Shown here piece by piece: positions 1 through 9,848 of a stretch of 35,288 nucleotides of DNA; position 1 is the first letter of the stretch; each line of letters begins with the position of its first letter. The position numbers were made by a program, and so were the translations under genes. The notes under the pieces are model-generated. The model was not told the origin of the DNA, did no database searches, and saw only the letters and a list, made by a program, of their open reading frames with translations. The DNA comes from an uncultured Muribaculaceae bacterium (GTDB lineage Bacteria > Bacteroidota > Bacteroidia > Bacteroidales > Muribaculaceae), in contig CAJUKE010000030.1 in the NCBI GenBank assembly GCA_910587075.1, positions 1 through 35,288 on the forward strand, in the 5' to 3' direction.

Positions 1-2
1 AG

Positions 3-110
3 CTCATCATGGAATTCGAAAAGGAATTCGGCATCCAGATCCCCGACGACAAGGCTGAAAGCATCTCCACCGTAGGCGATGCCATCAAGTACATCGAAGA
101 GGCTAAATAA
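3..110 (+). CDS. acpP: Acyl carrier protein, 3' end only
   Basis: Only the last 35 codons are inside the window; the gene enters from the left edge. The visible residues (EFEKEFGIQIPDD, then a closing helix around TVGDAIKYIEE) match helices III and IV of bacterial acyl carrier protein. The phosphopantetheine-bearing DSL serine lies upstream and is not seen. ACP carries growing acyl chains in type II fatty acid synthesis in the cytoplasm. The next gene is fabF, the usual Bacteroidales partner, and a hairpin sits between them. The identification rests on the tail sequence plus this neighbour. Confidence 0.9.
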   Translation, partial: LIMEFEKEFGIQIPDDKAESISTVGDAIKYIEEAK

Positions 111-182
111 ACCAGCCCCCTAACCCCGCGGCCCCAGGGCCGCGCAATCCCCTCTCCCCAATAAATCCCACAGACACCATAG

Positions 183-218
183 GAAAACGCTGCCCCTGAA
201 TGACGCGGCAGCGTTTTC
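183..218 (+). terminator. Hairpin between acpP and fabF
   Basis: Perfect 12-bp inverted repeat: GAAAACGCTGCC at 183-194 and its complement at 207-218, with a 12-nt loop. The A/T-rich base of the stem gives a run of U in the transcript. It may terminate or attenuate acpP transcription before fabF, letting the highly expressed carrier protein outpace the synthase. Confidence 0.55.
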
Positions 219-252
219 GCAATATGGCTTCCTCAGAGAAAGCATTCAGAAT

Positions 253-1518
<1,266 letters not shown>

Positions 1519-1569
1519 AACAGCCCTACGGAGCACCCTGAGCGCCCCACCGCAAGACACCGATTTAAC

Positions 1570-1602
1570 AAGGCCGGAGATCTCCCGCGAGACCTCCGGC
1601 CT
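1570..1602 (+). terminator. Rho-independent terminator after fabF
   Basis: Arms of about 14 bp, starting AAGGCCGGAG at 1570 and ending CTCCGGCCTT at 1602, with one internal mismatch and a short CCCGCG-type loop. It lies 51 bp after the fabF stop and is followed by TGCTTTGC. It resembles another hairpin at 9582-9630. Confidence 0.7.
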
Positions 1603-1615
1603 TGCTTTGCGCCCG

Positions 1616-1667
1616 AAAGCATCGTTCTACCCAAAGCATCGTTTTACGCGCCAAAGTATCTTTTAAC
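1616..1667 (+). repeat. Three degenerate 15-nt direct repeats upstream of uvrB
   Basis: Copies at 1616-1630 (AAAGCATCGTTCTAC), 1633-1647 (AAAGCATCGTTTTAC) and 1653-1667 (AAAGTATCTTTTAAC). They lie between the fabF terminator and the uvrB promoter region. They could be an operator or just residual sequence; no known box was recognised. Confidence 0.5.
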
Positions 1668-1711
1668 TATCCGCCGCTGACAAGACAAAAGGGTGTTTCG
1701 CGGAAATTTCG

Positions 1712-1719
1712 TAACTTCG
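1712..1719 (+). promoter_or_regulatory. Candidate -7 element for uvrB
   Basis: TAACTTCG, one base off the Bacteroidetes TAnnTTTG box, 31 bp before the uvrB ATG. No clear TTTG lies at the -33 position, so support is modest. Confidence 0.4.
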
Positions 1720-1750
1720 CGGGTTAAGCAACCCCAACCTCTCCAACGAT

Positions 1751-3814
1751 ATGGATTTCAAGCTGAATTCACAATACAAGCCTACCGGCGACCAGCCCGA
1801 GGCGATAGCGCAGCTGTCGCGGGGCGTGGCCGAGGGGGTGCCCGCGCAGACGCTACTCGGTGTCACCGGCTCGGGCAAGACCTTCACAATGGCCAATGTC
1901 ATTCAGGAGGCGCGCCGCCCTACCCTGATCCTTAGCCACAACAAAACCCTCGCCGCGCAGCTCTACGGCGAGTTCAAGCAGTTCTTCCCCGAAAACTCGG
2001 TGCAGTACTTCGTGTCGTACTACGACTATTACCAGCCGGAGGCCTACATCCCCTCGGTCGACAAGTACATCGAGAAGGACCTGATGATCAACGACGAAAT
2101 CGAGAAGCTGCGCCTCGCGACGGTTTCGGCGCTCCTCTCCGGGCGCCGCGACGTGGTGGTGGTCAGCTCGGTTTCGTGCCTCTTCGGTATGGGTAACCCG
2201 GAGGACTTCGACGCCAACGTGATCGACATCCACGCCGGGATGAAGATTGCCCGCAACGCGTTTCTGCGCCGACTGGCCGAATCGCTCTACTCGCGCAACG
2301 AGGTGGAACTGAACCGCGGAAACTTCCGCGTGAAGGGTGACACGGTCGATATTCGCCTGGCCTACGAGGAAATACTGCTGCGGGTGGTGTTCTGGGGCGA
2401 CGAGATTGAGTCCATATCGGCCCTCCACCCGATCGACAACGTGCCGCTGGGCAAGTACGACCAGTTCCGCATATACCCCGCCAACCTCTTCGTGACCTCA
2501 CGCGAGCGCCAGGCTTCGGCCCTGGCGCAGATGGAGGTCGACCTGGGGCGCCAGGTGGGCTACTTCAACGAGGAGATGAAAATGCTGGAGGCAAAGCGCC
2601 TCTATGAGCGCACCACCTACGACATAGAGATGATACGCGAGGTGGGCCACTGCCCCGGCATCGAGAACTACAGCCGATACTTCGACGGGCGCCAGCCGGG
2701 CATGCGCCCCTTCTGCCTGCTCGACTATTTCCCGAAGGACTATCTGACGATTATCGACGAGAGCCATGTGACCATACCGCAGATACGCGCCATGTATGGC
2801 GGCGACCTCTCGCGCAAGCAGAACCTCGTGGACTACGGGTTCCGCCTGGAGTCGGCCCTCGACAACCGCCCGCTCCGTTTCGAGGAGTTCGAGCGGCTCA
2901 CCAACCAGACCATATACGTCAGCGCCACCCCAGCCGACTACGAGCTCCAGAAGAGCGAGGGGGTTGTGGTGGAGCAGGTGATCCGCCCGACCGGCCTCCT
3001 CGACCCGCTGATCACCGTCAGGCCGTCGGAGCACCAGATCGACGACCTTATGGAGGAAATCGAGCAGCGCCGCCAGCGCGACGAGCGCGTGCTGGTGACC
3101 ACCCTCACCAAGCGTATGGCCGAGGAGCTAAACGACTACTTCCAGAAACTCCGCATAAAGACCGCCTACATACACTCCGACGTCGACACCCTCGACCGCA
3201 TAAAGATTCTCGACGACCTGCGCGCCGGCACCTACGACGTGCTCATCGGCGTGAACCTGCTCCGCGAGGGGCTCGACCTGCCGGAGGTGTCGCTGGTGGC
3301 CATCATCGACGCCGACAAGGAGGGGTTCCTCCGCTCGCACCGCTCGCTGACGCAGACCGTGGGGCGCGCCGCCCGCAACCTCAACGGCATGGTAATCATG
3401 TATGCCGACAAGATAACCGACTCGATGCGCATGACCATCGAGGAAACCGAGCGCCGGCGCGCCAAGCAGCTCGCCTACAACGAGGAGCACGGCATAACGC
3501 CGCAGGCCATCGTCAAGGCCCGCAACCGCATCATAGGACTCGACAAGGAGGGGGCCGACGAGACGCCACGCGGACAGCGCCGCGGCCAGGGCGCGGCGTC
3601 GCCGAAGGTCGTGCCCTACGAGCGCGAATACACTTCGAGGGTCGACATCGCTGCCGACCCGGTGATCCCCTATATGAGCGCCGACGAGATGCGCCGCTCC
3701 ATCACCCGCATGCGCTCCGAAATGACCGCCGCCGCCAAAAACATGGAATTTATGGAGGCCGCGCGGCTCCGCGACGAAATCGTGAAGATGGAGGAGCTTC
3801 TCAAAAATATGTAA
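1751..3814 (+). CDS. uvrB: Excinuclease ABC subunit B
   Basis: 687 residues, the usual UvrB length. It is the damage-verifying helicase-like subunit of UvrABC nucleotide excision repair; it loads from UvrA and then recruits UvrC. Walker A is GVTGSGKT at 37-44. The damage-probing beta-hairpin region YDYYQPEAYIPSVDKY starts near residue 91. Walker B is DESH at 336-339. Helicase motifs V and VI appear as GVNLLREGLDLPE and QTVGRAARN, and the C-terminal UVR motif (EFMEAARLRDE) that contacts UvrC lies near residue 665. The ATG at 1751 begins the conserved F-x-L-x-S-x-Y-x-P-T-G-D-Q-P start. Three short repeats and a candidate promoter precede it. The next gene starts 6 bp after its stop, so the two are probably cotranscribed. 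Confidence 0.97.
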   Translation: MDFKLNSQYKPTGDQPEAIAQLSRGVAEGVPAQTLLGVTGSGKTFTMANVIQEARRPTLILSHNKTLAAQLYGEFKQFFPENSVQYFVSYYDYYQPEAYIPSVDKYIEKDLMINDEIEKLRLATVSALLSGRRDVVVVSSVSCLFGMGNPEDFDANVIDIHAGMKIARNAFLRRLAESLYSRNEVELNRGNFRVKGDTVDIRLAYEEILLRVVFWGDEIESISALHPIDNVPLGKYDQFRIYPANLFVTSRERQASALAQMEVDLGRQVGYFNEEMKMLEAKRLYERTTYDIEMIREVGHCPGIENYSRYFDGRQPGMRPFCLLDYFPKDYLTIIDESHVTIPQIRAMYGGDLSRKQNLVDYGFRLESALDNRPLRFEEFERLTNQTIYVSATPADYELQKSEGVVVEQVIRPTGLLDPLITVRPSEHQIDDLMEEIEQRRQRDERVLVTTLTKRMAEELNDYFQKLRIKTAYIHSDVDTLDRIKILDDLRAGTYDVLIGVNLLREGLDLPEVSLVAIIDADKEGFLRSHRSLTQTVGRAARNLNGMVIMYADKITDSMRMTIEETERRRAKQLAYNEEHGITPQAIVKARNRIIGLDKEGADETPRGQRRGQGAASPKVVPYEREYTSRVDIAADPVIPYMSADEMRRSITRMRSEMTAAAKNMEFMEAARLRDEIVKMEELLKNM

Positions 3815-3820
3815 TCGGGT

Positions 3821-5653
3821 ATGAATCAGATTGACGTACACAGGCCGACCGACTGGCTCCCGACCTCGGTGAAGGAAATGAAGGCCCTGGGATGGGACGA
3901 AGTCGATGTGGTGATTTTCTCCGGCGACGCCTACGTTGACCATCCCTCGTTCGGCGCCGCCGTGATCGGGCGCACGCTGATGGAGGTCGGGGGATACAAG
4001 GTGGCCATCGTGCCCCAGCCTAACTGGCAGGACGACCTGCGCGACTTCCGCAAATTCGGCCGGCCGCGGCTCTTCTTCGGCATCTCTCCCGGCGCCATGG
4101 ACTCGATGGTCAACCACTACACCGCCGCCCGCCGCCGACGCAGCGACGACGCTTACACCCCCGACGGGCGCCACGGAATGCGTCCCGACTACCCGACGGT
4201 GGTCTACTCCGAGATTCTGCGCCGCCTCTACCCCGACGCGCCCATTATCGCCGGGGGCATCGAGGCTTCGCTCCGCCGCTTGAGCCATTACGACTACTGG
4301 CAGGACCGCCTGCGCCCTTCGATCCTCGCCGACGCTCCGGCCGATGTGATCGTCTACGGCATGGGGGAGAAACCCGTGCTCGAAATAGCTCGCCGAATAG
4401 AGGCGGGCGAGCGCATGGCCGACATCAAGGACGTACCCCAGACCGTGGTATGGGAAACCGCCGCCCCCAAGGCCGACGACAATAACATCATACTCAGCTC
4501 CTACGCCGACTGCCTCCGCGACAAGCGGCTCCAGGCGGCCAATTTCAAGCATATCGAGCAGCAGAGCAACCGCTTCGCCGGGGCGACCCTCTGGCAGGAA
4601 CAGGCCCCAGGGCGCTTCGCGAGGGTCAACCCGATGTACCCCCCGATGACCACCGAGGAGATCGACCGCTCGTTTGACCTCTCCTACACCCGCCTCCCCC
4701 ACCCCCGCTACAAGGGGAAGCGCATCCCGGCCTACGAGATGATACGCCACTCGGTGAACCTCCACCGCGGCTGCTTCGGAGGGTGCGCCTTCTGCACCAT
4801 ATCGGCCCACCAGGGTAAATTCATCGCCTCGCGCAGCAAGGAGTCGATACTCCGCGAGGCGCGGCAGGTGACCCGCATGCCCGACTTCAAAGGGTACATC
4901 AGCGATCTCGGGGGCCCCTCGGCCAATATGTACCGCCTCGGGGGTAAAGATAAGGGAATCTGCGCCAAATGCCTCCGCCCGAGCTGCCTCCATCCGCTAC
5001 CCTGCCCCAACCTCGACACCGACCACCGCCCCCTGCTCGACATCTACCGGGCCGTCGACGCGCTGCCCGGCGTAAAGAAATCGTTCATCGGCAGCGGCGT
5101 GCGCTACGACCTCTCGATGCACCATACCGGCGACCAGAAAATCGACGCGGCCAACCGCGCCTACAACGAGGAGCTGATACGCAACCACGTCAGCGGGCGG
5201 CTCAAAGTGGCCCCGGAGCACACCGAGGACCATGTGCTCGAACTCATGCGCAAACCCTCGTTCAAGCAGTTCTACCAGTTCAAGGCCATCTTCGACCGCA
5301 TGAACTCCCGCGAGAACCTGCGGCAGCAGCTCATACCCTACTTCATATCGTCGCACCCCGGGTGCCGCGAGGTCGATATGGCCGAGCTGGCCGTGAAGAC
5401 CCGCGACCTGGGCATACACCTGGAGCAGATACAGGACTTCACCCCCACCCCGATGACCGTGGCCACGGAGATTTACTACACCGGTTTCCACCCCTACACC
5501 GGCAAGAAAGTCTACACCGCGACGCATCCCGCCGAGAAGCTCGCCCAGCGCCAGTACTTCTTCTGGTACGACCGCGCCTACCGCGCCGGCATCACCGCCT
5601 CGCTGCGCCGCCTCCACCGCCCCGACCTCATCCGCCGCCTCTTCGGCAACTAA
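3821..5653 (+). CDS. ygiQ: YgiQ-family radical SAM protein (UPF0313)
   Basis: 610 residues. The 4Fe-4S/SAM cysteines are C318, C322 and C325 in HRGCFGGCAFC. An N-terminal B12-binding-like/Rossmann segment (VVIFSGDAYVDHPSFGAAVIG) and the family signatures GISPGAMDSMVNHYTA and GGIEASLRRLSHYDYW place it in the YgiQ family. A cysteine group CAKCLRPSC near residue 385 may bind a further metal. The substrate of YgiQ proteins is not established, so only radical SAM chemistry is inferred. It is somewhat shorter than the E. coli protein because the C-terminal low-complexity extension is missing. It starts 6 bp after uvrB and ends at a convergent terminator. Confidence 0.9.
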   Translation: MNQIDVHRPTDWLPTSVKEMKALGWDEVDVVIFSGDAYVDHPSFGAAVIGRTLMEVGGYKVAIVPQPNWQDDLRDFRKFGRPRLFFGISPGAMDSMVNHYTAARRRRSDDAYTPDGRHGMRPDYPTVVYSEILRRLYPDAPIIAGGIEASLRRLSHYDYWQDRLRPSILADAPADVIVYGMGEKPVLEIARRIEAGERMADIKDVPQTVVWETAAPKADDNNIILSSYADCLRDKRLQAANFKHIEQQSNRFAGATLWQEQAPGRFARVNPMYPPMTTEEIDRSFDLSYTRLPHPRYKGKRIPAYEMIRHSVNLHRGCFGGCAFCTISAHQGKFIASRSKESILREARQVTRMPDFKGYISDLGGPSANMYRLGGKDKGICAKCLRPSCLHPLPCPNLDTDHRPLLDIYRAVDALPGVKKSFIGSGVRYDLSMHHTGDQKIDAANRAYNEELIRNHVSGRLKVAPEHTEDHVLELMRKPSFKQFYQFKAIFDRMNSRENLRQQLIPYFISSHPGCREVDMAELAVKTRDLGIHLEQIQDFTPTPMTVATEIYYTGFHPYTGKKVYTATHPAEKLAQRQYFFWYDRAYRAGITASLRRLHRPDLIRRLFGN

Positions 5654-5681
5654 CCCAAAACCCTCATCATAAAAAACTAAA

Positions 5682-5714
5682 GACGGTGTGCCTCGCGAAA
5701 GCGGGCACACCGTC
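5682..5714 (+). terminator. Bidirectional terminator between convergent genes
   Basis: Perfect 11-bp stem, GACGGTGTGCC at 5682-5692 with its complement at 5704-5714. It is flanked by A-rich sequence on the left and lies between the ygiQ stop and the 3' end of the minus-strand pectinesterase gene, so it can serve both. Confidence 0.8.
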
Positions 5715-5733
5715 AAACCATATTACCTAAAAT

Positions 5734-8700
5734 TTACCTGATTACGGTTTTGGAGGTACGGACGGAACCATCGGAGAGGGTCTCAACCACGATGTTCAAT
5801 CCGCTGAAGGGGGTCGCGGACTTTATGCCGAGGGGATTGAGGTAGACGCGGCTCGCGACTTCCGAAGCGGAGTACGCGGAACCCACGCCGGTGGTGCCGC
5901 TCCCGACCGTGGCGGGGGAGCTGAGGCTGCCGTACTCGTTGACGGCTTTCACCGTGTAGAAATCGGAGGCAGCTCTCGAAACCGGGGCGAAGGATGTGTC
6001 GGTGGTAATCTCTACCACGTTGTCGTCACCGTTGATCACGATATAGCATACGGCGTATTCCGAGGGGTCCCATGAGAGAGCGCCCGAGGCCGAAACAGCG
6101 AGGTTGGCGGGAGCGTCGACCGCTTCGAAGAATTTGTGCGGATTCCAGTCGTCGGCGCCTTCGACCACATTGGCGTAGGTGTAACGCACGGCGTCCTCAT
6201 CGGAGAGCACGGCCTGGCGTTTAACCTTGTCGGCCTGGCCGTCGACCTTGTACTCGGTGCGGCGGCTCGAAAGGTCGAGCGGGTTGCCCTCGGCATCGAC
6301 ACTGTTGTATTCGGCGAAGAGTTTCGGGGCTATGTGCCACTCGCTCCAGCCTTCGGGGGCGAAAGAGGTTTTGAAAGTCGTGTTGAGGAACACGGCCATC
6401 GGCTCGTTCTGCCAGGCGCGTCCGAGCTTATGCTGCGACCCGGGTCCGTCGAGCACGCACCGGTCAAACACATACCCGTACTTAGTGCCCTCTTTGTGGC
6501 AGGGGGCCACAATCACCGAGCCCGTGGCGCGTGCCTGACGGAATACGGAGTTCTCGACATAGACGTCGCCGGCACCGTAGAAGTAGTCAACCGCACCCTC
6601 GATAAGGCAATTGTTGACGTAATGGCGGTCGGCTATGTTGGTAGTAGAGGTGAACCAGGTATCCTGGAAAGAGCGGAACGCGCAATTGTTGAACGCGAGG
6701 CGGTCGTTGCACGACCTCATCGCGAGCCCCATCGGCCCCGACTGGGTCTCAACGCCGTATGAGTCAAGGAAAGTGATATTTTCGGCGTAGAAGTCAGTGG
6801 CGTCAATCTGGAACACGCCCTGGTACCCATAAGTCTTCGACGCGGGATTGTTTGTAGAGTATTCCCAGCCGGTGTCACCCTGGCCGCCGTTGTTGATCCA
6901 GTATTTGATCACGGTCTTTTCGCGGTCCTGACCAATAAGGTGTATGAAGGGCTTAGAGGCGGGAATCTTCACAAGTTCCTCGTATTCGCCATTCTTCACG
7001 AATATAATGTAGGGAGCGATACGGGCCTCGGGCGCAGCGTCGACAGCGGCCTGCACGGTAAGGAAATCGCCGGAACCATCGGCGGCCACCACCGCGTCGA
7101 AAAGACGGGCCTCAGGCCGGGGGCGCTCCATTGTGGTAAACGCCAAGATGGCGCCCTCGAAGATGTTTCCGCTCATATCGGTAATAGCTCCGGCGGGTAT
7201 TTCGAGAGTGTACTCAGCGCCGTAGGCGAGCTTCTTATAGGGGAAGGTGACGGTCTTGGAGCCGTAAATCCCTTCGAGTTTCAGCCCGTTGAGAGTGACG
7301 TCGCCGCTACCGGCTTTCACCCGCTCGTTGAAGGAGAGCACTATGTTGCCGCTCGCCGAGACGTTGGCCGCGCCGGCCGCGGGAGCGCTCGCGAGGAGTA
7401 TCGGGGCCTCGGTGTCGTTGACCTCCACTTTGTCGGCGAACACCGCTATGTCGGCGAGGTAGAAGCCTTCGGTATCGGTCGATTTAGGTGTGCCGAGCAG
7501 GGCGGAAGAGGTGTCGCCGATCCAGCGGACATACACGGTTTCAAGCCCTTCGGGGAGAGTAACGTCGAAGTTGACCCATTGGTTTTTGACCATGTCGAAC
7601 CGGGCGAGGTCGGTGTATTCGACACCGTCGGTCGAGTATTGCACCTTCTGCACCGAATGCACGCAGTCGTTATCGGCCGCGGCCAAAGCGTGGACCCTCA
7701 CATTTGTGTACCCCTTAGCCGAGAACCGAGCCACGAACGAACGGGGATTATCCATATCGGCCATATTAGTATAGCGCCGTATGCAGTTGGTGGCGCCGGT
7801 GCCGAAATCGCGGGTCGAACCGCCCCAGTTGGTCTGGGATCCGTCGCCGTTGAAAATATTCAGCAGCCCGGTATTGTAGGAGGCGAAAGCGTAGTCGGCC
7901 TGGCGGTTGCCGCGCGGCTCGGAAGTCGCGAAGTCCCAGGCCACGATGAAGGGCACTACGTCGAAAGTGGCTTCAACCTCGCGCGGGGAGTCCATCTTCA
8001 CAGACCTCGCCAGGTCGCTCGCCCCATCCTCCCAATAAAGGAAGCGCGTCACCGAATTGGGCACTACCGAAACCACGACCTCCGTACCCGTCTCATACAC
8101 GCCGTTGACAGGCTCGGGGTTGATCACGACCGTGCCCCATTTCGCGCCGTCGCCCGCGGTAGCCACAGTCAGGGCGTAAGTGTCGACTGCCGAAAACACA
8201 CCAGTCAGGCCGGTATTGTCGGCGATGTTGAACACATAAGGATTCTCTGTCGAGACAACGGCACCGTCGGCATCGCGCCACTCCTTGAAGCGGTACCCGT
8301 AATTAGCCGAGGCCGATACCGACACCTCGTCGCCGGCGTTCAGAACAGCCTGCGCGGGCGACACCTGGCCACCCTCGGCGGGCTCGGCTACAACAGTAAG
8401 ACTCACAGCATCAGTCACCTGTTTGAGCCACCGCGGGTCACCGATCACGCCGCCTTTGGTCGAGGCCGAAGCCAGGGGCGATGTCGAGGCGATTGTGAAA
8501 TCGCCCGCGTCGGGATTTGTGAACGACAACGCGTCGAGTCCGAGAGCGGCGAGCGAAAGGTCGCTTACCGATTTGTCGGTTATATTATAGTCGCCATAAT
8601 CGACCACGAGATTGTTCGAGGCCGAGAGCGAGCCGCTGGCCGCATGGACCACATAAGGCTTAACCCCCTCGGCACCACCCTTGAAGATAATGTTATCGGT

Positions 8701-9393
8701 GAAAGTGTAAGTCGAGCCAGGGCCGTATTTCTTCTCCACCTTGGCGAGGGCGCGGTCGTTGCTCTTGCCCCAGCGGTACACCGTGTTGTTGTTGAAAGTG
8801 AAGGTAAAGGCGTTTTCCGTGTCAGCGGCGTTCGGACAGAAGAAACTCTCGCCGTTGGCGTAGTTGTAGAGAGTACTGTTGCTTACCGAGACACGCTGTA
8901 CGATATGCTTCGGATAAATGAAGTTCCATCCACCGCTGCCGCAGTCGCGGATCACGCAATCGTCGAACACGATCTCGCCTATGCGATAGCCGGTGTTGTT
9001 GGTGCGAAGGAAGCAGCGGGCCACATTCGAGATTTCGCAACCGCGCACGGTGATTGTCGCGATGTCGCCGTAGCTGTCGAGGTTGATGAAATAAGAGTCA
9101 GTGATCGCGATGTCGAGTCCGTCGAGCACAATGCCGCCCCCTGAGAGCGCCGCGTCGTTGGCGCGGAAAAGCGCCGCGAAAGTCACGTCGGCCTCGGGAG
9201 CCGCCTTGATGGTCACAGTTTTTTGGTCGGGGAAAGTCAGAGTTCCGCCGTAGGCCCCTGATTCGAGCAGCAGCACGTCGCCGTCGGCAGCCTGCGAGTA
9301 GGCGTCGAGAAGCGTAGCCGGACCGACCGGCACCTCGGCGCCACTAAGCCCTACCGCGGCGAGCAACGCCATTGATAAAAAAACTTTACGCAT
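5734..9393 (-). CDS. Secreted modular pectinesterase with N-terminal beta-helix
   Basis: 1219 residues with a signal peptide (MRKVFLSMALLAAVGLSGA). Rough domain order: parallel beta-helix with N/D-rich turns, 25-325; two InlB/Listeria-type repeats ending in W-x-D/E-G, 330-480; a jelly-roll, probably carbohydrate-binding, 480-660; an SbsA-like Ig domain, 660-755; a carbohydrate esterase family 8 pectin methylesterase, 765-1090; an FN3-like segment; and a C-terminal sorting-like tail with PFSGLNIVVE. Esterase residues are present: Asp near 911 in FQDTW, Asp near 936 in EGAVDYFYG, Arg near 992 in LGRAW. The usual Gln of the QAVAL motif is replaced (GPMGLAM). It should demethylesterify homogalacturonan outside the cell or on its surface. 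No SusC/D genes are adjacent. The esterase call is firm; the ancillary domains are read from pattern only. Confidence 0.85.
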   Translation of the reverse strand: MRKVFLSMALLAAVGLSGAEVPVGPATLLDAYSQAADGDVLLLESGAYGGTLTFPDQKTVTIKAAPEADVTFAALFRANDAALSGGGIVLDGLDIAITDSYFINLDSYGDIATITVRGCEISNVARCFLRTNNTGYRIGEIVFDDCVIRDCGSGGWNFIYPKHIVQRVSVSNSTLYNYANGESFFCPNAADTENAFTFTFNNNTVYRWGKSNDRALAKVEKKYGPGSTYTFTDNIIFKGGAEGVKPYVVHAASGSLSASNNLVVDYGDYNITDKSVSDLSLAALGLDALSFTNPDAGDFTIASTSPLASASTKGGVIGDPRWLKQVTDAVSLTVVAEPAEGGQVSPAQAVLNAGDEVSVSASANYGYRFKEWRDADGAVVSTENPYVFNIADNTGLTGVFSAVDTYALTVATAGDGAKWGTVVINPEPVNGVYETGTEVVVSVVPNSVTRFLYWEDGASDLARSVKMDSPREVEATFDVVPFIVAWDFATSEPRGNRQADYAFASYNTGLLNIFNGDGSQTNWGGSTRDFGTGATNCIRRYTNMADMDNPRSFVARFSAKGYTNVRVHALAAADNDCVHSVQKVQYSTDGVEYTDLARFDMVKNQWVNFDVTLPEGLETVYVRWIGDTSSALLGTPKSTDTEGFYLADIAVFADKVEVNDTEAPILLASAPAAGAANVSASGNIVLSFNERVKAGSGDVTLNGLKLEGIYGSKTVTFPYKKLAYGAEYTLEIPAGAITDMSGNIFEGAILAFTTMERPRPEARLFDAVVAADGSGDFLTVQAAVDAAPEARIAPYIIFVKNGEYEELVKIPASKPFIHLIGQDREKTVIKYWINNGGQGDTGWEYSTNNPASKTYGYQGVFQIDATDFYAENITFLDSYGVETQSGPMGLAMRSCNDRLAFNNCAFRSFQDTWFTSTTNIADRHYVNNCLIEGAVDYFYGAGDVYVENSVFRQARATGSVIVAPCHKEGTKYGYVFDRCVLDGPGSQHKLGRAWQNEPMAVFLNTTFKTSFAPEGWSEWHIAPKLFAEYNSVDAEGNPLDLSSRRTEYKVDGQADKVKRQAVLSDEDAVRYTYANVVEGADDWNPHKFFEAVDAPANLAVSASGALSWDPSEYAVCYIVINGDDNVVEITTDTSFAPVSRAASDFYTVKAVNEYGSLSSPATVGSGTTGVGSAYSASEVASRVYLNPLGIKSATPFSGLNIVVETLSDGSVRTSKTVIR

Positions 9394-9407
9394 AAAATAT
9401 TACTGAT

Positions 9408-9439
9408 TTAAGGTATCCGCTTGGTATGACGCGGTCAAA
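9408..9439 (-). promoter_or_regulatory. Candidate promoter for the pectinesterase gene
   Basis: On the minus strand TTTG (complement of 9436-9439) is followed after 20 bp by TACCTTAA (complement of 9408-9415), close to TTTG-N20-TAnnTTTG. The start codon is 15 bp downstream of the -7 box, giving a very short leader. Confidence 0.4.
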
Positions 9440-9581
9440 GCCGCATCCGCCGCGAAATTATAACCCCGGAAGCCACCTTAACCCGAAAAATGGGTCAAAG
9501 CGCGTGAAATTCGGCCCAAATCCACCTCTTGCGGCGAAAAATACCACCTTTTGCCCCCTTTCATTTATCCACCAAGCCATC

Positions 9582-9630
9582 AAGGCCGGAAACCTCGCGC
9601 CAATGGTTATCGCACGAGATTTCCGACCTT
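9582..9630. other. Unassigned hairpin in the pectinesterase-tRNA intergenic region
   Basis: Sixteen-base arms at 9582-9597 (starting AAGGCCGGAAACC) and 9615-9630 (ending TTTCCGACCTT) pair throughout, allowing G-U, around a 17-nt loop. The gene-free stretch 9394-9727 holds this element, the promoter above and the tRNA terminator. I see no credible protein: the one open frame on the plus strand (9426-9713) lacks family resemblance. The hairpin resembles the fabF terminator at 1570-1602. Confidence 0.45.
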
Positions 9631-9692
9631 GGAGAGGTGTGTCGGCACCTGGGGCGTGGTTGAACTGTTGCCTCGGGGCCAGGCATAAGCAT

Positions 9693-9724
9693 AAAAAAGA
9701 ACCGCGCCACTGAGTGACGCGGTT
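9693..9724 (-). terminator. Terminator of the tRNA gene
   Basis: Read on the minus strand, AACCGCG pairs with CGCGGTT across an 11-nt loop and is followed directly by CTTTTTTTAT. It begins 4 bp past the tRNA CCA end. Confidence 0.75.
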
Positions 9725-9727
9725 TGA

Positions 9728-9804
9728 TGGTAGCGGGACCGAGAATTGAACTCGGGACCTCCGGGTTATGAATCCGACGCTCTAACCAACTGAGCTATCC
9801 CGCC
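9728..9804 (-). tRNA. tRNA-Met, anticodon CAT
   Basis: 77-nt cloverleaf on the minus strand with encoded CCA (9728-9730). The acceptor is GGCGGGA paired with TCCCGCT, including a G-U first pair. The D-arm is GCTCAGTTGGTTAGAGC, the anticodon loop is TTCATAA with CAT at 9768-9770, and the T-loop is GTTCAATTC. The D-arm and the G1-U72 acceptor differ from initiator tRNA, so elongator Met is the first choice. A tRNA-Ile2 whose C34 is lysidinylated by TilS cannot be excluded. The anticodon stem has an A-C opposition next to the loop. It has its own promoter and terminator. Confidence 0.88.
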
Positions 9805-9848
9805 ATAATTACCAGCAATCGGCAGACTCTCCCGCCGTTTTGCGAGTG

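Noticed and set aside
3128..4993. Long open frame (621 codons) on the minus strand opposite uvrB and ygiQ
   Set aside because: Composition artefact of GC-rich codons. It spans two real genes, is rich in Val/Gly/His/Ala without motifs, and has no signal or family pattern.
6940..9144. 734-codon open frame on the plus strand opposite the pectinesterase gene
   Set aside because: The reverse strand encodes a clear signal peptide and pectinesterase motifs. The plus frame has only His/Gly/Val-rich sequence.
9426..9713. Possible 95-residue protein upstream of the tRNA
   Set aside because: It overlaps a promoter, a hairpin and the tRNA terminator, and has low-complexity basic sequence with no family resemblance.
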